From: Antedon mediterranea
Taxonomy: Eukaryota; Echinodermata; Crinoidea; Comatulida; Antedonidae
DNA length: 64,000 bases
Direction: 5' to 3'
NCBI RefSeq assembly: GCF_964355755.1
Contig: NC_092676.1
Coordinates: 7,918,288 to 7,982,287, forward strand
The notes under the pieces were generated by a model. It did no database searches. It worked only from the letters and a program-made list of their open reading frames with translations, and was not told where the DNA came from. This document shows, piece after piece, positions 26,578 through 38,700 of the stretch; the stretch's first letter is position 1, and each line of letters opens with the position of its first letter. A program made the translations under genes and the position numbers.

Positions 26578-29500
26578 TCACAATTCAGTGCTGACCGACA
26601 CTTCTTCCTCATTGTCATCAGCCTGTGCTGATCGGCCATTCAAGCCATCATCGTCGACCTCCATGACTGCATCTAAGCCCTTGGCAGGGAAATGATCCTG
26701 ATCGGCTCCAATGTGTTTGGCAGGATGTTGTTGAAATGTATTTGGTAAATCATTGACATGTGTTAAATCATCATTTTTATGATATTCTACAGGATTAGCA
26801 GTGTAGCTGCCCTCAGAAGATGAGGTGGAGTTAGTTGAGGGAGATGAAGTTAGTTGCCGCCCACCCATACCATTCTCCCCTCGGTCTACATGCTCTTCTA
26901 CCTCTTTGACACTATCTACATCATCCTCATCCTCATCACTATAATTCCCATTGTGGTCTTCTCCAGAGAGGAATTGGTTTTTTACAAGGATTTCTGAAGG
27001 TGTTTGCCCCAAAACCTTTACATCCTCTGAACCACCATCAACCTTTTCAACACCTTCACGGTCAGACGAACTCTCATCATCATACGACAACTGTTCTTCC
27101 TCATCAGGGGTTTCCTCATCTTCAAACTGGGGCCTAACATCAGCAAGACTACTATCAGTATCCAATAAATCTCCACTACTACTAGGCTCACCACTCTCAC
27201 ATCCCTCACCTTCTACCTCTTCACCTACATCCACTTCAGGAGTCTCTTCTACATCACCAACAACTCTATCACTTTCTTGATCAACAATGTCTTCAGACTG
27301 GACACTGATATCAACTATTGGACTACCCCTGGTTGCATTTAGACTTGATACTTCAGGGAAGGAATCAGCAGCTTCTTCCGTCTCTGAAGCACTACTATTA
27401 AAATCCAACTTTTCATCATCATCAACTCTAGGGCTACGAGATGCAATGTCAGGACTACTACTCTGAGCACGCTCCTCATCTGCAAGATATCCTAAGCTAG
27501 CATCAGCCTGGAAAGTATGACCCTGACCATCTTTATTAAATTTCATTCTATGCTCATTTTCACTATCAGAACTACTAGATGAATCATCTTTTAGTTTTTC
27601 AGAACTTTGGTCAAACAATCTATCACGGTAATCTAAATTTCCCTGATCTCCCTCAAAAAAGGCAGATTTCTGAACATTAGGGGACTCAATTTGACTATCA
27701 TCTGAACTAGAATGTGAATCAACATCATCTTCAGCAACACCTTCTGCAATATTAGATTCAACAGGTTTAGTATCATCTTCATTATTATCATCATCATCAT
27801 CATCATATTGTTCAAGAGCATCTACTCTGGGACTAAGTTCTTTAGATTCCTCCTCAGGAATTTCTGCCTCATTAGATTCAAAGTTTTCTATAGCTGCATC
27901 ATCTAAATTTGAAACTACTTGTTCAGGTTCGACCTGATCTATTGTTTGATCAGAGATTTCACTTTCTAATTTATCATCATTCTCATCAATGGCAACTTTC
28001 TCTTGACCAACTACATCTTCCTCCTTAACCTCTTGTTCCTCCTTCTCGTCTTCAATTTCATCCTCTTCTTCTATTTCATCTCCAACTTTCTTCTCTTCTT
28101 CATCATCCTCTTCCAGCACTTCTTTCTCCTGAGCAACTTGGTCCTCATATGTAGCAGCTTCCAAGCCACTATCACCCATGCCCTCATCCTCACTATCACC
28201 AGTACGTTGTACCGCAACTGGTTCATCTTCTTTACCTACTTCATCATCAGAACTATTTTGATGGACATATTCTACTTCATCTAAGGTAATTTCTGGAATA
28301 GTGCCAACATCTTTAGGTGCCTCAACAACCTCTTCATCATCATGATCACTCTGTTCTATTTCATCCTCTGGAATATTTTCACTATGATCACTTATGGGAA
28401 GTAATTGGTTACTATCTTCTGGGATTTCCTCGCCTTTGAAAGACCCATCATCAGAATTCTCATCACCTTTTTCTAAAGATTTTTCATCAATGACAACAAA
28501 CCTTTCAGATGAGTTAGATTGCAATAACTCATTCTCTTCCTCCTCCTCTTCTTCATCATCTTCATCTCCTATATTTTCATGTGCAGTTTCTTTCACTTCA
28601 TCCTTAATATCTTCATCCTCTTCTGGAGATTCTTCATTGATGTCTTGCAAACCTTGTGGATCATATGTCATTTCAACTCTATCCTCATCATCATTCGGGT
28701 TAGACCAAGTATCAAAATCAGAACCTGTTGGGTCAAGATCACATGGGTGTCTGATGTCGGCATCACCAGCTGAAGGGTTTAACTCTACTGGGGAGATATC
28801 AATCTCACCAGTTGAGGTGTCAACATCTCCTGCTTGTGCAGCAGTGGAATCATCATCTTCAGTAGCATCACTTTCTTGACGACAAACTGCAAGATTGAAA
28901 GCTTTCTTCACATCATATTGATGTAAATCCTGTACTACATCATCTTCATCAACACTGCTACCTTCATACTTACCACCTAGGCCATTATCTACATCGGTAC
29001 CTAAAGGATCAAACTCAACATCACTTTCAGGTTTTGGTATAGAGAACACAGCACCATCTGCACTATCTTTCTCACCAAGCAGATCTACAGCCTCTTTATT
29101 AGCAGATAACTCACTCTCAACACCAACGGCCTCAAAAACTGGGATCTCGCCATTTTCAGGGGTGTCATCAGCAGCAACAATCTCAGCAAACCTTACCGGT
29201 TGTTGAACCTCACCTACTAATGCTTCCTCCTGGTCTTCCCACTCACAACTATCATCCCTAACTTTTAATGTCTCAATGTCTTTATTCTCTACCAACAAAG
29301 CATCTTTTTCTTTCTCACCAACTTCCTCTGTCACAGCTTTCTCAAAGAACAGATCATCAGATCCCTGATCACTTTGTACCTCTTCCTCTTCTTTTCCATC
29401 TTCTTTCTTATCCCTTCCTTCATCCTCTTGGTCACCCACTGCTTCACTGTCTTTCTGATCATCTTCTTCACTCTCTTTCTCCTCTGTCTCCTCATCCTCT

Positions 29501-29787
29501 TTCAACTCTTCACTTTCATACTCTTTCACACCTTCAGAAGATTCCTCAAGGTAACCCCCCTCTGGTGCCACTTCTTCCCCTTCCCCAGAAGTGGTGTCAT
29601 CCTCTACCATCACCCTCTCGTCCATCTCACCTGACAGAGCTTCATGACTGGCTACCGCTGATCCATTCTCAATATAATTTCTATATTTATCATTATCATT
29701 GTTTAAATATATATTTCCTTCTATTCCATTCTCGTTTTCTGCTTGTGTATCGATATCTTTATCTTCATCTCTATTGTCACGTTCATC
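26578..29787 (-). CDS. MAP7: MAP7 last exon: giant acidic tail
   Basis: Acceptor CAG at 29788-29790; the frame joins RTTPVAKND to DERDNRDEDKD and stays open to TGA at 26578. It encodes about 1,069 residues dominated by Glu, Asp, Ser and Val, with pure acidic runs (EEEEEE, DDDDDD) and almost no Cys, aromatic or basic clusters, so it is predicted to be disordered. The many acidic Ser contexts (SSSD, SEDE) are typical casein kinase 2 targets. It might shield the basic domains or bind microtubule-associated partners; that is an inference. Confidence 0.9.
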   Translation of the reverse strand, partial: DERDNRDEDKDIDTQAENENGIEGNIYLNNDNDKYRNYIENGSAVASHEALSGEMDERVMVEDDTTSGEGEEVAPEGGYLEESSEGVKEYESEELKEDEETEEKESEEDDQKDSEAVGDQEDEGRDKKEDGKEEEEVQSDQGSDDLFFEKAVTEEVGEKEKDALLVENKDIETLKVRDDSCEWEDQEEALVGEVQQPVRFAEIVAADDTPENGEIPVFEAVGVESELSANKEAVDLLGEKDSADGAVFSIPKPESDVEFDPLGTDVDNGLGGKYEGSSVDEDDVVQDLHQYDVKKAFNLAVCRQESDATEDDDSTAAQAGDVDTSTGEIDISPVELNPSAGDADIRHPCDLDPTGSDFDTWSNPNDDEDRVEMTYDPQGLQDINEESPEEDEDIKDEVKETAHENIGDEDDEEEEEEENELLQSNSSERFVVIDEKSLEKGDENSDDGSFKGEEIPEDSNQLLPISDHSENIPEDEIEQSDHDDEEVVEAPKDVGTIPEITLDEVEYVHQNSSDDEVGKEDEPVAVQRTGDSEDEGMGDSGLEAATYEDQVAQEKEVLEEDDEEEKKVGDEIEEEDEIEDEKEEQEVKEEDVVGQEKVAIDENDDKLESEISDQTIDQVEPEQVVSNLDDAAIENFESNEAEIPEEESKELSPRVDALEQYDDDDDDNNEDDTKPVESNIAEGVAEDDVDSHSSSDDSQIESPNVQKSAFFEGDQGNLDYRDRLFDQSSEKLKDDSSSSSDSENEHRMKFNKDGQGHTFQADASLGYLADEERAQSSSPDIASRSPRVDDDEKLDFNSSASETEEAADSFPEVSSLNATRGSPIVDISVQSEDIVDQESDRVVGDVEETPEVDVGEEVEGEGCESGEPSSSGDLLDTDSSLADVRPQFEDEETPDEEEQLSYDDESSSDREGVEKVDGGSEDVKVLGQTPSEILVKNQFLSGEDHNGNYSDEDEDDVDSVKEVEEHVDRGENGMGGRQLTSSPSTNSTSSSEGSYTANPVEYHKNDDLTHVNDLPNTFQQHPAKHIGADQDHFPAKGLDAVMEVDDDGLNGRSAQADDNEEEVSVSTEL

Positions 29788-32700
29788 CTGAAAGAATGAA
29801 TGAATGATGGTTAATACTACATCTTATCTTCTTCCAGCTAATCTAAAAATTCTACCAAATTTAATTTCATGGAACACTAACAACAACAAAACAAAAAGAT
29901 AACGAGAAGATACGCAACATGTCCATATAAACACTTACATCATTTTTTGCTACTGGCGTGGTTCTTCTTGCTCTTTTCATAATTTCATCTACACGCTGTA
30001 ATAAAAGAAAAAAAATGTTTTACAAAATGCTGAAAATGTTAAAACCATGGTGCTATAATTAAGCATTGATATCTCGCTGATGGTGCCAAAGACATATGCT
30101 TACTACATGCACAGCACTAAACAACCAAAATAATTTTTTTTTTAAAGTAAATAAATGATGGTACCTTCTTCCTTGCATCTCGTGCTTCTTCTTCCTTCTT
30201 TAATTTTTCTGTTAATTCTTCTTCCCTTCTTTTCTTTTCTTCTGCCTTGACTCGTTCTTCCTCTTCCTTCTAAAAATATAAAAATTAAATAATGTCAAAA
30301 AAATTAAATTACAGTGACCAAAGATTTCCAACACTAATGAGAAGGTACATCAATGTACATATCCACACTGCGATAAGTTTGCATTATGGGATTATGTTTC
30401 CATTCGTATTTGATCAAAATAATAACCGGGGTAAATAATAACAATTTTATTATGTTAAATTGCAAGATATAAACTTTACTCTTTTCTCATCTTCTTCTTG
30501 CTGTAATTTTTCTTCTTCTTCCCTTTTTTCCTGTTCTTCTATTGCCTTTTGTAACCGTTCCTCCTCTGCCTTTCTGTATTCCACTGCTATTCTTTGTTGC
30601 TCCTCTTCTTCTCTTATTCTTTCCTCTTCCTCTCTCTTTAGTCGTTCTTCCTCGTCTTTTCTAAGAGGTTTAAATATTAACGTGTGAATAACTACAAATT
30701 GAATTCAATGAAATACAATATACAGTAAATCCCTTCCTTTGGGACAACCCTATTCAGGGGACACCCCACACTATCCTTTTTTTTTTGGATCCCAAAAGTG
30801 CTGAATCTTAATTAATAATAGACTTATCTACAAACAGAATTTCCGACACATTTTGCCAACAACGATAATAATAAAATGCACAAAAGACTTACTTTTCTTG
30901 TTCTATACGTTGTCTTTCTAGTTCTGCCTCCCTTTCAGCTTTCTCTCTCATTTGCCGCCTCTTCTCTGCCAAAGCCTGTTTTGCCCTTTCCTCAGCTGTT
31001 AATTCAGGTGGTGGGCTACTTGTTTCAGAAACAGGACCTACAAAATAGTTGTACAACCGTTGTTAAATATTATACAACACACAATAAATACAAGAGGTAC
31101 TCACTTCTGTTTTGAGCCTTCCTCTTGGGCTATTTGCAAAATTGTTAATAAATAAATACAGTGTCATGTTGAGCTGTGGGACAGGGATTATACCATTTTT
31201 TGCCAATACTTTGGGATATATTTGTCATCTACCTACTTTTTCTATCCTGTTCTACAGGTTGTGGAGCGTCAAATTTAGGAAGTGCCTCCTCTTTTGGTGT
31301 TGTTGCTTTTGGAGGCTCTTTGTTTTCTTGAACTTTAGGTGCAGTAGCTGCGGCTTTGGGTGCTGTCGCTGCTTTGGGGGGAGCTGTTGCTGTTTTGGGT
31401 GGTGCTGTGGTTTTGGGCGTTGTTGCAGTTTTGGGCGTTGTTGCCGTTTTGGGTGTAGCTGCTGGTTTAGGCGTTGATTTGTTGGCGGCTGGTGTTTTTG
31501 CAGTCGACGTCCTTAGGCTTGTTGGGGTTTTAGCGCCCGATGTTCGAGTAGTTGGTGTTTTACTGGATACTGGAGTTTTATTAGTACTTGGAGTTCTAGG
31601 GGTTCGTGTTGGAGATGATTTTGCTGGTGTCAATGCCTTTTTAATTGGAGGAGGCTGACTTGATTTGGATACTGTAAAATACAGGAAATAATACACTAAT
31701 AATACAATAAATACATAACATTAACAGGATCTAGTTGTTTAACAACTGTAATTTCTTTGTTTCAGTGTGAACTAATAGGCCTGATTAGCACTCTGCAAGT
31801 TTATTGCATTGTAATGACCAATTATCTTTGCTACATTATATTGACTCAACTTAGTACTTGATTAGCATTACTAGTTGTATCATAAAGTCATTCTCAAACT
31901 TTTTTGGAAACACATAGTATACACAGCAAAGCTAACTTTACTAAAGCTCTATCTAAACTATCAAACTAGTGTGATGTGACAAAATATGGTTGTGATGACA
32001 TCATCATGTCCATACATTTTGATAGTGTATATTTAGATGGTTACAGTAACAACATAGGCAAAGGCAATATCTGGAAAGTAAATATAAATACTGATGTGAA
32101 CTGACCTGGTGTTTTACTATTTTTATCAGCTGGACTCTTGCTGTCTACCGTTGTTGCGTTCTTCTTCAATCTTAGCGATGGTTGTCTAACATGCATACTG
32201 GAATTATTAGAACTAGTTGGTGTACCCGCTGAGGGTTTAGGAGAGGGTGCTCGAATACCTTTAGGTGAAGCCGGTCTTTGAGTCTGTAAGGAAAAATTGT
32301 ATTAATTTATAATGGCACAAGAAAAAAAATTGGTGGATTTATTCCGAGTAGACTTGTTTAACACAAAGTAGATTTTGTTATAGTTACTTTAAATACAGTA
32401 TATGGCCATACTGCATTGAAACACCGGATGGCCTGGTTGTGTTCTGAATGTATACACTGAGAGTGATGGTAATGATAATATCGAACTAGCATGATAGGCA
32501 TGGGTTCAAGCCTATCTGTGCCATACTTAGGCAAAATGCTTTACTATAATTGCCTCGTCCTTCGGATGGGATGTAAAGCCATTGGTCTTGTGTACATATA
32601 GTGTATGTTAAAGAACTTGGTACGCTATTTAAAATGGGTAGGAGGCCGTCTCCCTGTGAGCTGATATGGTAGGGGCTGCACTGCTGGCTGCTGTGGGTTC

Positions 32701-35700
32701 GTGGAGAGTCTAAACCAAATTTCCTCAGTTTCCAGTTAAGCTTGAGGACCAGAATGAATACCGTTACCTTTAAGAGTTCTTATATTTACCTTGTTAGCTG
32801 TTGCTTCAGGTGGTGAAGCTTTAGCTGCTGACTGTGCCGGAGAAGGCGTCTTTCTTTCTGTACTGCGCCCACGACTACCGCTTGGAGTCCTTCGTATAGG
32901 TGTGCCTGGTGATGACTTATTCTGGGAAGTTGCAGCTATAAAATGATACAAGACAGTTGTATATGTTAATTTTGAGAAGTAAATCAAAAAAGTAGCAAGA
33001 AAAGAAAAAATTATTTTAGATAATAAGAAGCAAAGAGAAGGAAAATGTAATAAGAAAAACAAAATTTAGCTTTCAGAATATTTTAAATATTCATGATTTC
33101 ACCTGCATGCCGACAAAACAATCCCAATGTATAAAAAAAGGTAAGCCATTACAAATGTTAGATTTTAAAATATTCTGTTTAAAATTATCAGATTATTATT
33201 AGAAATAATAGTAAAATTTATGATTTGAAAGCAAATAAAATTCATTCATTATGCAAAGTAATAATCATTTTGCTGTATATATTTTTTCAACCAATTATTA
33301 TTATTAAAAAGTATTTCGAGGCATTCCTAAATTATTATTTTAAAATAGATTTATGTGTATATGAATTTACAATATAGTTGGTTACCTTTTAGAGACTTTA
33401 ACTTTTGCCGATCATTAAAATTAAATTTATGTTAGAACTTTACCCTATTAAAGTTGGGTTTTAAAATAAATAAATATATGGTCCCAAATTGTAAGAAAAA
33501 GCATAATAATTTATACTCAGTAATATATATTTAGGTTTCTAAAGAAATTTATATAAAAAGAAACAACAGATATAGCTTAAATATAATTATTGTATATGAA
33601 TACATATATGTTTGTCTTTTGTCTTTTACAACGACAATATACATATAACTATGATGAAAAACTACAAGATAAGAATGACATACTACAAGATAGAATGACA
33701 AAACTGTAAAAACTATCAAGAAAAATCTACACAAAACCCATCCAATAAAGAACCATAATACAGCAAGTACAACACACAGCACTGTGATAACAATCTCGTA
33801 AACATAGACAAAAAAACCAAGACAATACGGTCATGTGATCGGGGAATGATGATGGTAATGAGATAGACTCACCACGATATCGCCTCCTAGTGGCATCTAA
33901 AATTGATCAAAACAAATAATTAAAGTTAATTTAAAATTAAAAATTTGAAATAATATTTTAATAATAATATTGTATTGAATGTGGATATAGAATGATGTAG
34001 GAATGGGATTGATATACGAGTTATTGCGTTTTGAAAATTGAATGATAAAAATGTTTTAATGGGACCTTTATATTTGTACTACTACTACATAGCATCAAAG
34101 CAACGTAATAAACAAACACCTTTGTACACTAACAAACTAATTTGCATTGTGATAGCTATTACAACCAACAGCAAATTCATGAATTTTGGGTATTTACGGA
34201 AGCTATCACAATGCTACTTAGTTTGTAAGTCGGCATGTTTGTTACGCTCTGTTGCTTCCTAGTATGTAGTGTTGTGGAAAGCTGATGAGTTACTAAACTA
34301 TGTTTAATGTGATGGCAATATTTAAATGAGGCAGATTATGTAGGCCTGAATTAGATAATTAAACAATTAATTTGTGATCAACTGATTGGTAAATTTCACT
34401 TTGTTAACGTTGTTGTTAAGCAGGGAAATGTTATGTCGGTGGAAAGGAGGAGGGGGTTGTTAAAGTCAATTTATGATACAGTTGCTAAATCTGTAATCTG
34501 TATTTAATGTTAAAAAACTAATATAACAGTTCTTCACACATCAAAGCATGCAAACCAGTTTGTATTGGGTTAGAGAATTAGCAACTGACCACAATTTGAA
34601 AAGAAAATATTACTGAAATTAAATCTGGTTTTCAAGAAAAGTAGGGCGCATTATTTTTGTTATTCTATTTCAAGCTTAGTTTCCACTTAGACGCAACACA
34701 AGAACACAAGTCCAACGCAAGTGAGTTGACCAATGACAAGCGATAGTTTGGATGATCCATAGCGTCGCGATTGGTCAATTTACTTGCAGCACACTTTCCA
34801 TCCTTCCATTGCGTCCAAGTGGTACCCAAGCCTTACACTATTTGTAAAATTTAAAAAAAAAGCAATCTACATAAAATAATTAAAGATAAGAAAGTAGTTT
34901 TTAGAGGGTAATAATTATTTTAAAAATGTAAATATGAAAATAGGTTGCTTTCTTTCAGTGTTTATGTTAAAATACAGTATTATACAATCTAATGTTTACA
35001 ATCAACGGAAACAATACGTAACATACACCCCTCGGCTCGATACAATATAGCCATGCAGAACACTGTAAAGCATTCAAACATATCATAGCAATCCTCGTAC
35101 TAGCAAAGCATCCCATTGGTTGGCTACTCAGGACCCCGAATATTTACGAATAGAACCTCAAAAATAGGCCACCAAAACTAATGTGTTATTAAAAAAATTT
35201 GGATGGTAATTAGAGGTCTACTATAAATAACAAAATACAAGGAACACCATCACCTAAAGAACACCCACTATTATCAGACGCAGTACAGATATTTTTAATG
35301 AAAAAGGTTCCAAATTTGACTAACAACTTGGGAGAAAATACAAAAGAGCAAAAGAAGAGACTTAATTAATAAGAATGGGTAACCACCACCAAACAAAGTT
35401 ATCATTTGGAAACCTAATAAGATATACCCTCAATAAACATATAACTTGTAATCAGAACAATATAACAATGTGGGACACAATACTACAGTGTTACTAGACA
35501 ACAAGATGTACACTGCTAACTAAAGAAATGAAAACTAGCTATTGTGACTTGAGAACCCAAAACCTAATAAGGAAAGAGGGAAATATAATTAGAAAGAAAA
35601 TAAACTCGTAATATTCATCTCTGAGCAGTTGCCACTTTTTGACAACATAGAAACTAAGTTTAATTTAATATTAATTATTTAAATGTAATGATTAAATTGT

Positions 35701-38700
35701 TTACAATAAGACAAACTAAAACCGAGATGTTAGTATAAATCTAGATAAATTCAATTAAAGAAAAACTTGTGTTTTCATAAAAATCGTGTGTAAAAAGAAC
35801 AAATTTAGCCTTTTTGTAAAGCACAGTCTAGAGTGTGCACTCACTATATATCTATGATGGCACACAACAAACATGATTTTTAATAATTAAAGCAAGGATC
35901 ATGAGAAGAGCAAGTTGCTAAGAGGATCAGCAATAAGAGACCCAACAGCAAAAAGTAGAAGAGAGAACAGGTTGAGAGATTACAAGAGGAAAGGACACTT
36001 CAAATCATAAAATCCATCAAAGTTACATATTCGGCTACGACTGCTTGCCGTGCTGCATGCATATCTGTGTTTTTGTGGAAATGCCTCGCCGACGTGTTCC
36101 TCCTCTAAAATGTCCTCAAAATCCTCCAAGTATTCAACACCCTCAAAAACTGTTAATTACAGGGTGAAACTTTTCAGTCAAAGAAATTATTACAATTGGA
36201 GTGTAATAGAATTTTAGTGTTCTTTCCAGAATTACTAAAGATGTGTATTTGTTTACCTAAGATATTTAAATATATTGTTAATATTAAATCATACTTTAAA
36301 AGTCTAAAATAAGAAAACTGAAGAATTAAATAGTGGTGACATATAAATATTAAATTACCCATTGTTATGTTTTAGAATTTAAAATAGATTTAGTATAGTG
36401 ACTTATATTTGACTTCTAATCTTTTGTTATTCTTCTTTGAAAAAAAAAGTTAGTAGGGCATTATTTTTAAATTGATTGCAGCAACTAATAATATTTTTGT
36501 TTTTATGTATCACAAAATAAATCTATCGAACTAAGCTAATTGAGACATTTAAAAAAAATGGATTTATTGTTAGGAGATTAAATGACAGCATCAATTAAAA
36601 AACGGAGCGATTATTAGTTTCTATAAATCATTTTAAAATGGGAAAATTCTGCTTTGCTTTCTGATGGTATGATTATGAGCAATACAAAACTGACACAATC
36701 ACAATCTGAATGTATACGTTCAAACGTAAAAAAAGCAATCAAAAAGGTTAGGTAGCAACATAAAATGAATCTAAATAAAATAAACAAAGATATCAAATAT
36801 ATATCAAACATCAATGTATATACATATTGGTTAAATATACATGCTATATAATATATATTTCAAAACAATATTATTAAATGTTATATATAGAGAAATAAAA
36901 CATTAAATTAAGCGGTAGACTTACAGTTAAGCTGATCAAACTATCAATTTTTTATACTAAAGTAATAAGCGTATTGATTTTTATATTATAAACACTGTGT
37001 TAATAACTAAAATCAAATAATAATACCCTACGCTATGTGGGATGATATTAACAATGATGATAACAATTGACAATGATGTTGATAATAATAATGATTATGA
37101 TGAATGCAATGATGATGATAATGATGAATGTCATGATATTGCAAATGAGGACAATAATGATGATATTGAAGATGATGACGATGCTGATGATGAAAGCAAG
37201 GATGATGGTGAAAATTCTATTTTAACTAAAAATTAATTCTACTATAAATCAATATCCTATCGATATTTGGCTAGCTTATAAAAACAATTTTTCCTAAAAA
37301 AAAAATACTTTTATAAATTTGGCAAACCCAATGTGTTGACTGACGTACTATAACAGCTGAAATGCATATTGCAAGTCTAGAGGGAACCCTATTATAAATA
37401 ATAGCATTAACTAAACTAAATATCTAACTATTTAGGATTTGTAACAAAATACACTAGTTTAAACAGTGAATTGAAAATCCCAAGACTTAAACTAATCTCA
37501 TTTTACTAGAAATAAGGCAGTAATTCTAAAATTGCGCTAGCTGTCCTTTTTAGATTCTGCACCGCCACTACTTAACATGAGAGAATAAAAATATATAAAA
37601 CAATAACAGAAAGATGTAGCAACATAAATAAAGGATGGATGAGAATGGTACGAAGCAAATTGTTTGAAGATCTTTGCAAAATAATAATATTGAAGATAAA
37701 AATTGAAAATAAAAAGATATAACGGAATAGTGAAAAGCAAAAGAAAATAGAATTTGAAATGATAATTTAAAGCAGAACTTAGGATGAACCTTGAACGTGT
37801 GGAGGGAGTTCGATTAAGGCTGCTAGGGTACTTCGCACCCAAGTTGTATTTACTAAAAGTAGAGAAAAATCAAGTATAAAAATAATAGTGACATTTCGAA
37901 CAAAAATAAGATGGAATAGATGAGTTTGGTAAGAATTAACTAAGAACAAATTATAAAAAAGGGTCCTTTTTTTATTCTAGGAAAGGCTAGGCTAAACCTG
38001 ATAGAGATAGGTATAGTCTTCCACTATCTACTAAAATAATCTATTAAAGCAAAGAAAAAAAAATAAATAAAAACTTATGCTAAACATGGGGAACAGACTT
38101 TAACAATTATGATTATAAACTATGTCTTTACTGCAATATGTTACTTACGGTAAACTCTAAACTGAACAAAAATAAATATTTTTTAAATTTTAAAATAATA
38201 TTTTCTAAAAAATAAAAACTATAAATAAATAATTTAAGTTATTTTTACACAAGCTTTATAATGCCAAAAGCAATGCTTGAAAGCTAGCAACTTTAAAAGC
38301 AAATACTGTAAATGTAAATATACCTATTCAAGCTAAATTTTGTGAGCTAACCCTTTGAGGTCAAAGGTTAAAATCACCTGGGTAAGAGTAAACTATCACA
38401 GGTCATAGGATATATGCTTTAATGTTGTTTGTAGTACTGGTGCCCAACCAAACAATTTAAACTTTTATAACGTTATGACCTCAAAGGATTATTAAATCTA
38501 TTATACTTAAACCTAACAATCTTATTTACAAGGTTCTAAAAAGAATAGTATTATTAAAGCACTACTTTATGGATGTTAGTTTAGTTAACGCTTACATGCA
38601 AGATTAGGGGATGACGAGTGATGGCGAGGGGTGTACGTGCTATTGGAATCATCAATGCCTGGTGAAGGGCTCCTTAGTTCCTTTGGTCGTGGTGTGTGTA

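Noticed and set aside
28003-29807. Plus-strand open frames opposite the acidic MAP7 exon
   Set aside because: Ser/Leu/Phe-rich shadows of GAA/GAT codons; the minus strand has matching splice junctions and a recognised family.
31356-31658. Plus-strand Val/Gly/Ala-rich frame
   Set aside because: Antisense of the Thr/Pro/Lys repeat exon of MAP7.
35027-35062. 36-nt fourth MAP7 cassette exon
   Set aside because: Phases and splice signals fit, but the peptide (hydrophobic, Cys/Met-containing) is unlike the surrounding linker and such a short match can occur by chance; mentioned only within a finding.
37042-37236. Asp/Asn-rich 64-codon plus-strand frame
   Set aside because: Degenerate GAT/AAT microsatellite inside a MAP7 intron.
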